A stretch of DNA of 64,000 nt, from NCBI GenBank assembly GCA_038496675.1, contig CM076648.1:12950429-13014428 (forward strand), read 5' to 3'. This DNA comes from Rachycentron canadum. Its lineage: Eukaryota > Chordata > Actinopteri > Carangiformes > Rachycentridae. How positions within the stretch are numbered: position 1 is the stretch's first letter; every line of letters begins with the position of its first letter. Under the pieces are notes generated by a model. The model did not search any database and was not told where the DNA came from. It saw only the letters and a list, made by a program, of their open reading frames with translations. Shown piece by piece: positions 28,301 through 36,600 of the stretch. A program made the translations under genes and the position numbers.

Positions 28301-30544
28301 GTACAGTTCATTGAGGCATATTGTGGGAAATTTAAGTTTTGAAGAAAATACTTCTTCCAGATGACCAGAGCTCCTTGAATGGAAATTTAATATGAACGCA
28401 CCAGGGAGTTTGTCACCATTGCTATTCAATTTCACAGGAACTTATTGTCGTTGAGTGAGCCCTGATGGAGTATTTAGTGAATGTTTTTCTGATATGAAAA
28501 GCCATAGTCTGTGCATAAGTTTGTGTGTCTGACCCATCTTTATATCCTACAAGTAAAGCCAATTGTTTTATTGTTTTCTGTTTAGTCATTTGTTGTATTC
28601 AGGCATAACTGTGCTTTTTTTGCCAATAATATGTTATGGTCCACGATCCACAAGTATCAACACCCGCATGCACTCTAACTTTAATAGGGTGAGGTGTATA
28701 TATATATTAATTTTTTAAAAAAACTTAAATGGCCATACTTTTCCTCCCATTAATTTAATGCAGCATTTGACACACCCACAATAAAAGTTTGGGTGGTTTT
28801 GGGATTTAAAAAATGCTAATGATTTTTTTTTTCCCCTGCCAATAGAATAGTACTTATATGTTATCCCTGTTATTGACAACAGAATTAATGTAGGGAAAAG
28901 AAATGACCATACAACCTTCCTTGAACTAAGATTTTTAGGCACATTATGAAACAATATACCTTGAACAATAGTGGTACATATTGTTTCCAAATGTGCCTGG
29001 CAAACAAACCTTTAGGGAAACATGTCAATAATATCTACAAAAATGCAGTGTGATGGTTAAATTACCATAGCTCTTCCTGCAGCAGCACCTTATCAAATAA
29101 TTCATTGTCCCAGAATGCGTCCCATTTTTATACACCGTACATGGAAGACTTCTAGAGCTTTAACAATAGCTTCACAGTAAATTTCCATATAGTAATAATC
29201 AAAGTAATTTATTCAGCCTTTAAATAACTACCTTTGCATCACGATTTTGCTGTTATTGGGAACATGCAGCTGCAGTAAGATCGCTCTAATAAAATCATAA
29301 CTCTGTGCATCTTCTCCAGTTATGCATTCACTGACTCAGACTTGCATCCTTTTAAAACCACCCTGTCCATCTTGATTTCAGTCTAGAGCTGCTGGTCTAA
29401 GGTACAGCTTTGTTATGTATGTTATGTTATACAGCACTATCAGCTACGTTGAATTACTATCAATTACTGACAAATTCTACATATATGGCTTTAAAATAGT
29501 ACAGATGTTTTGAATAAATAAGGCTTTTATTTAGCATTCAGACAAACTGCTCTGATGTTATCCTGATGCTGTTTGTCACTCCCTTACTGCTTCCTCAGCT
29601 CTTAATGGTAGTCACTGCAGCATGTTATGAGAAATGGCTCCACCCTGCAGCTTGCAAAGCCAATCAAATTCCATTGGTTTCAGAAAGGGTTGGGGTTTTG
29701 AAAGTGCATTAACTCTTTGTGGACTGTTTAATAATAGCAAATCACACGCAAGTGATGTCTTTGAAGGAACATTTCACCATTCCAAAACTCAGTATTGATA
29801 AAAACATGTCCACACATCTATTTATAAATGGCTTAATGATTTTCCATTTAATTTTCACCCACTGCCCCCTCTATGCTGTTCTTTTTATATTCCTATTCGA
29901 GCTTCCATCCCTGACTCCTCTCTTCTCAATTTTTTTTCTCCAAGGATTCTTGCTATCTTTTTTACTTCAAACGTCTGTTAATCTGTCTTTTTCATCCATT
30001 CTATTTTTCTTTTTCTCCTATCCTCAAATGTTTTTTCTCTGTGTCTACCATCTAACCCTCCCAATCCCTCCTGAGCTTCATTCATGAAAATGCAGATCCA
30101 CAGCAGGGCAGGAAAAAACGTCAACAGACGTAAACTCCCCTGCTCCACCAACCAGAAAAGGCGCACTATAAAAAACAGGCAGCAGCAACCAGGCGACCCT
30201 AATTCAGTGCAGCCTCCACCAGAAATAGCAACTCATGCATGTATTAATCCCCTACAAGCCAAAAATATGTGATTGAAGGAACTCTGCCGCCATTTATTGC
30301 TAGGGACAACTCCTCTGCCACAGAAAAGGGCTATTTATCACCGTCTGCTCTCTCGACGTGCTATCTGAAGTCTGACTCACATTTTCTAAATATTGCATTT
30401 GGATATTTAGGGTAATGTTTAAATCAGTCATTCTCCTTTTGTATTTAGTGTTCTCACTTCCTTTATGTACTGGAATATTTCCTTTTCAGACCCCCCACCC
30501 CTAAACCACCACGATACCTGTGGAGGAGAATGCAGCATATCAGT

Positions 30545-30622
<78 letters not shown>

Positions 30623-33600
30623 CACTTCTATTTTAGTATTTAAAATGAATGTTCATTATCATTGAGACTTAACATAATATATTTAAATTTCAACATTAAT
30701 CTAAATACAATTACTTGTCTGTGAAAACTTAGCTTTGTATTACACCTGACTAAAGACATGCTTTCTTAAAATAATTACCTCTAAGTTCAACCAATCTGTG
30801 TTCTATTTGGATTTATTCATCATCTGCTGGCATCAGCTGTCTGTACTCTATACATTAGTTGATATTTGACTCCTATCTAGCTACAGTATGCATGACTAAA
30901 AAGAGAAAGAGATCTAAAGGTACATCCGCTTCAAGAGGCTAATCACTCTGTCTGTACCTTTTGAAGCAAAAATGCACAAAAAACAGTACAAAGTTGTATT
31001 TCACTCTTGCTAACAAACCATCTTTGACCAAGCATAGAGACCATTGCAGTGCTCAAAGTCTTATTTTGTAGCTTGCTTAAATTACAAAGTAAATTTTGAT
31101 GTGGCTTATAAAATTTTAAAATTAGTAGACTGCTAACAGCATAGGTCATGACCATGATTGTTGAAGCACGCATAAATTTTTTTACCAGCTTCAAATCAAA
31201 TTTATAACCACTCTGCGCCAGAGTTAAATATAATCAAACCTAAAAAAAAGTTTCTGACTAGTTACAGTGCATTCAGAAAGTATTCAAAACCCTTATGACA
31301 CAAAATTTAGCTCAGGTGCCTCCCATTTCTTCTGGAATTTTCTATCCTCTCCACCTGGGATCTCATCCAGTAAGACCATAATAGAGGTGACCGAGCTAGA
31401 GGGCATTATTCACCTCTGTTACCAATGTGCTATTTGCTTGATTACTCAGTTTGGACAGGCAGCCAGGTCGAGGAAGAGTCCTGCTTCTTCCAAACTTCTT
31501 CCATTTAAGAATTATGGAGGCCACTCTGCTTTTGGGAACCTTCAGTGCTGCAGAATTTTTGTAGCCATCTCCAGATTTGTACCACAATGCAATCCTGTCA
31601 CTGAGCTTGGCAGGCAGTACCTTCATCCTCATGGTTTGGGCTTTGTTTTAATGTGCATTGTCAGCCGTAAGACCTTTGGAGAGGTCTGTCTTTCCCAATC
31701 ATGTCCAATTATTTACCACAGGTAGATTCAGATCAGATTTTTTTTTTTTTTTTTTTTTTAATTATTATTTTAGCACAGCATAACAAATTTAAGCCAGTTA
31801 CCTGTACACTGTATGTGTACAGGTAACTGGACATGCAAGGTATTTTCTGTGTTGAGTACCACTAAGGAAGTTGACTTCACTTGGGCAACAAGATCGGCTG
31901 ATTAGAGTTTTGTGGTCAAAGGTCAAGGTGACAGTGACCACTCAACAAAACTGTTTGGCCAATAAGGCCTTGAGGGAATTTCTTCAAATTTGGTTTTGGC
32001 TTGATGAACCGACAATATTTTGGAGATCAAAGGTTAAGGTCATTGAGACCTCACATAATTCACTGTAATTCACAAATTCATATGCTAATTATGAAACAAT
32101 TTAATACAAATCTAAACGGATAAAGTGAAAATGAAATGATGACATTTTATATCCAAAAGTTCAGCTTTACTGACATCATGACATAACATATTTCCTGCAA
32201 CATGGCTAGTTGGCATACAACAGCGAGACTAGTTTAAATTGGACTGTTTAGCTTGAGGCTGGAATTATTGAACACTGTTTGAGTACAAAGGACAGCATCA
32301 TTTGGAGAGTGGTTATTTACAGTTGCCGTGCTTACATTTTAAGGTTACTTGTATTCACTTTCAAGACCCTTAGTTATAATCAATTGATTGCCTTGTTTAA
32401 TAGAATGTAACATTAATGATTAATTGGTTCTCAAGGACAAAAAGTGAGATAACGGAAGTTTGTATAAAGTCTTGACAACTAATGAAACGGTCTGACTAAA
32501 CTGTCTACCCGACATAGTGATTACCAAAAGCAAATTCACTTGTTAATTTTGTATTAAGTCAATGCAAGTGGCACAACCTTTCCATCTTGGCCCACTGTCT
32601 TCCTAAACCTCATCACAACACTGCAAAATGTTCTGACCTAAGGAAAACAGTATTCCTTTGCACTCAAACAATGCCAGTTATAGGGGTGATTTTTATTATA
32701 TTTATAGTTTTAGTTACAGTTTTAACCATGATTTTTAACAGTCAAAAATTCAGTCCACTTCAATAGCAATGTGTGGGTGTGATTTTTGTTTTGTTTTTTC
32801 AGCATTGACTGACAGTGACGGGCACAAAAAACACAAATACAGAAATCTCTAATATAAAATGACCAAAACTGTTCTCACCTTTGCAAGAAATTTTATGTTC
32901 ATGTAGGAACCCATTACACATAGTAAGAAGCTTATGGAGTATATTTGTGTTCATTATTTTTTTTATATATATAAATCTGCATTGTCACTTAGGTTGAATT
33001 AATTTCACTGCTGCTTTATATCAATTGCTCCTGATGGTTTGGTTTTTTTTTTAAGGTAGAGAAAATCAAACAGATGTGAAAGAGGAACCACATACCAGAA
33101 TGCCCATCAGAAGAAATCTGTCTGCATCACTGCCACCGCAGAGCCCCCAGACCATCGCCAGGGCTCAAGTGTTTGAGGAGGGCATGTTCCCAATCCAGTG
33201 CACACCAGAACCTGCTCAAAAAACTGTCAAGGCCCTGCAGCTGAGTTCGTCCAGTGCCATGGATCCCAACATGACCTTTGAAGTTCAGGACAATGATGAT
33301 CAAACTGCTAGTAACGCAACCATCATAATAAGCAGTGGAAGCCCCTGTCAGGCATCCAGGTCCACAGACTTCTCTGGTCAAAGCCAACAACTCCAACCTC
33401 CCAAGGCCAATGAGATGAACCAGATATCTACCAAAAGGTTGGAAACCAAAGTTCATCTAACATCATTCCAGACATACATTTTATCAGTCAAGTAGATGGG
33501 GAAAAGCTGCAAAGCCTCTATCAGTGCCTTTTGTTGGGCTTTTTTGCTACCTGTTTACCAAAGAAAATATCTCAACATGCACTTTTCAGCAACAAAGACT

Positions 33601-36600
33601 TAGTCAGGGAGTGCTTTTAGCCTACTCCTTATCAGAAAGCTGCAAGATTAGTGAGCAATACAAAAGCATTGAGGACTGTTGCAATATCAGATTTTAAGCA
33701 CATAATTATTGTGGCCGAATGAAACCATGATAACAATACCATTTTTTATTTATTTTTTACTTATTGTGTGTCTCTTTACAATTGATTATTGTAAAGAGTC
33801 TGTGAAAGCATATGAAAAAAACAGTTACACTGTTTTACACAGTAAAGACAACCAGATGAACCAGAAGAACCACAAGCCTAAGATCTTCTCATATCATGTC
33901 TATTATTAACACGAGAGAGAGAGAGAGATTTTAATATCACAGTTATAATCAGTATTAATACACACACACAATACCCCCCAATTGGTATTATTTGTTGGCT
34001 GCAGAAATTTTCCACTGGACACGCTTATAGTGATAGTTTCCATTCTGAGCATTTTTTTCTAACCATTAATCACTATTAGATGTAGCACAGATGTCTGTTT
34101 GTTTCTCAGTAGCCAATAAGAAGCAGATATTTTCTGTGTTCTGAGTCTGAGTTTTCATTTAGATGAGAAAACAAGAGACAAAATTGGGTAAATGTGCATG
34201 TGTGGTCTACTGGTGACTAGACCATTCACAAGTGGTGAATCCCCCAAACATTATTCAAAACAAGACAAAGACAACACGACAACACATTCTTACTAGCAGT
34301 ATGTTTCCAAACTTGAGGATTGGACCATAAGGTTTAAGTCAGCTAAGCAGTTCCTTGGTGTATTTTGCTAGAAGAGGCCAACAAAATGGGAAACATTTCC
34401 AACTATGGTAACAGAAAGGGTTTGTGTTAGAAAGCTCTTCCCAGCAGAGGAACCTTCACATTATGATGTTGAGTGTGTGTCATTTTATTTGTTGGACAAA
34501 TATGTCATTAATCGTCTTCAGAACCAATGGAGTTGGAAACACAGATAAATCAAATTGCCTGAAAACATCTGTGCTACCATACAAATATAAGAGTTATTTT
34601 TCAAATACACAAGCTCAAGGCAAATTCTGCCCTTATGAAAGCACTTAGCACCTGGTAACTAAGTTGGCCTGCAACTGACAACCCAAATCTCAAAGGGAAT
34701 CTCTTGCATTTAGATAGCAGGAAAAAGCACTACCTTTTGTAAATATTTAGGCTCATACATAGGCCATTGTAGATGGTGCTAACGTTGCAAAGATGAAGGC
34801 AAATTTAGAGAGAGAGACTCAATGACTTCGAGAAACTTGGTGCATTAGCTTAACCCTGGCAATTGGAGAAAAGACATTTTTGGAGTTGCAAGGTAGATAA
34901 GTGGCAGTTCCCTCAGCAGGGTTCCTGTAAAGTGTAGCAGACAAGGACACTACAGAGGGAGGAAAAGTTCAAACCAACATGTCCAGGATGGGAAAAGGAA
35001 AAAAACTCAAATAAAACAAATATATGGCTAAGTAATAAATGTGGAGGCTTAATGATGGCTAATTTGAGGTTAAGGTCAATCACATTAAAGCTACTACTGA
35101 TTTCCTCAGGTTGGGTTTTCTAAACAACCCATTATGTTGTTTATTTAGAGTGCAACAGCACCTTTGAGGACTCACTTAGTCACATGGTCAGTCTCCAAAA
35201 CAAAATGTCAGTGCTATGTGTGGTTTAATGTATCCACAATTATGTGCTTGTTAATTTAAATCTCAGATCAACAAGAAAGGACCTTCTAGAGGATTTTAAG
35301 ATCTACACTGATTATACAGGCTTAAAAGATGTCTAATAATTTACTACTAAATCAGTCTGGGTTGGGATTGGTGCAATTGGTAAATTTGGGATTTAAAAAA
35401 ATAATAATTTTTTTTAATTGATTTATTCACTGTAGCCCAAAGATCTGAGAGACATCAAACTTTACGTATCAAAATTTTTCAATGCATGTTCATTGGAATG
35501 AAACATTGAATATAAAAGGTACGCTCTTGCTTCTTTTGCAATACAACACAAACAAAATGTTGTAGTGATCATCTGTTTTATTTTTTGATCATTAAATTTT
35601 GAATACATATGGAAATGATTTATGTGAGATCTACACAGTCAAGATGTCGTGGTAACATAAACCTTTGCTCTTCAGACAACAGATCTCGTCTTTACAAGAG
35701 GTGAGACGAGCCAACCCAACTTACATGGACATGACATCTGCTGCACAAGGAAAGCGTAAATTTAATCGGTAATGTCTGGCTTTTTCTTTTATATTTATGT
35801 AAATCCTATCATTTAATATACTCGCAGTAGATTAAACATTTTGCCTTAGTGTGTGTGTGTGTGTGTGTGAGTATGACAAGCATTATTAGGAACAAATTGC
35901 AGTTACAGATTATGACGAATTTTACTTTGGTTCATGTCAAATTAAATACTCTTTCTGTTTCCATACATTTTCCTGCTTCTATTCAACCATAGCAGCATCA
36001 GAGAAGAGTTAACACAGGGTCTCTCTGCACCAAAGCGTATAAAGAAAGATCCCTCAGTGGCCCAGAGACCACTCAGAGTGCATCGGTTTGCAGGTAAGTG
36101 TGGACACAAAAAACAGCTGAAGACAAAACTTCTATTCAGTTATTATAATTGAAATTGCAGACTATCATCAACAAGAGTACACCCAAACACCTAATTTTTT
36201 TTTTTTTAAACTTCAGCAATAATGATTTTGTTTTGTTTGTCTTTGATAACTAAATTTGAGAGAAGGTAGTCAAATTTAAAAATATTATGATGTATCTTTT
36301 GTGTTACACAAGAGATAAAATGTCCATTAATCTATACTTAATAATCCATATTGATAAAGGGAAAACATGTTGTATTGAACATTTATTAAAAATCACAAAC
36401 TGAAATCTCTTTTTATAAAAGTATTCAGACTCATTGCTGTGGCACATTTGAGAAATATTGTGTTTAGGTGCATCCTGTTTGCTTTAATTATTCTTCCAAT
36501 GTGTCTAGAGCTTGTTTGGAGCTCACCTATGGCAAACTGAATTGACTGCGCATAGTTTAGAAAATCACACCTGCTATAAAAGTTCCGACAATTCAAATGA

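Larger units (their letters stand above)
27746..33055 (+). other. kif18a: kif18a intron 14 (largest intron)
   Basis: A 5.3-kb intron. It holds a 10-bp hairpin at 28065-28088, a GT/GA microsatellite at 30548-30621, a Tc1 deletion derivative at 31265-31725, a poly-T run at 31738-31759, a 16-bp hairpin at 31794-31830 and an interspersed repeat at 31895-32210. No gene other than the transposon relic is supported. Confidence 0.7.

Noticed and set aside
31267..31725. 152-codon plus-strand frame
   Set aside because: It is antisense to the Tc1 transposase fragment and is a shadow of it.
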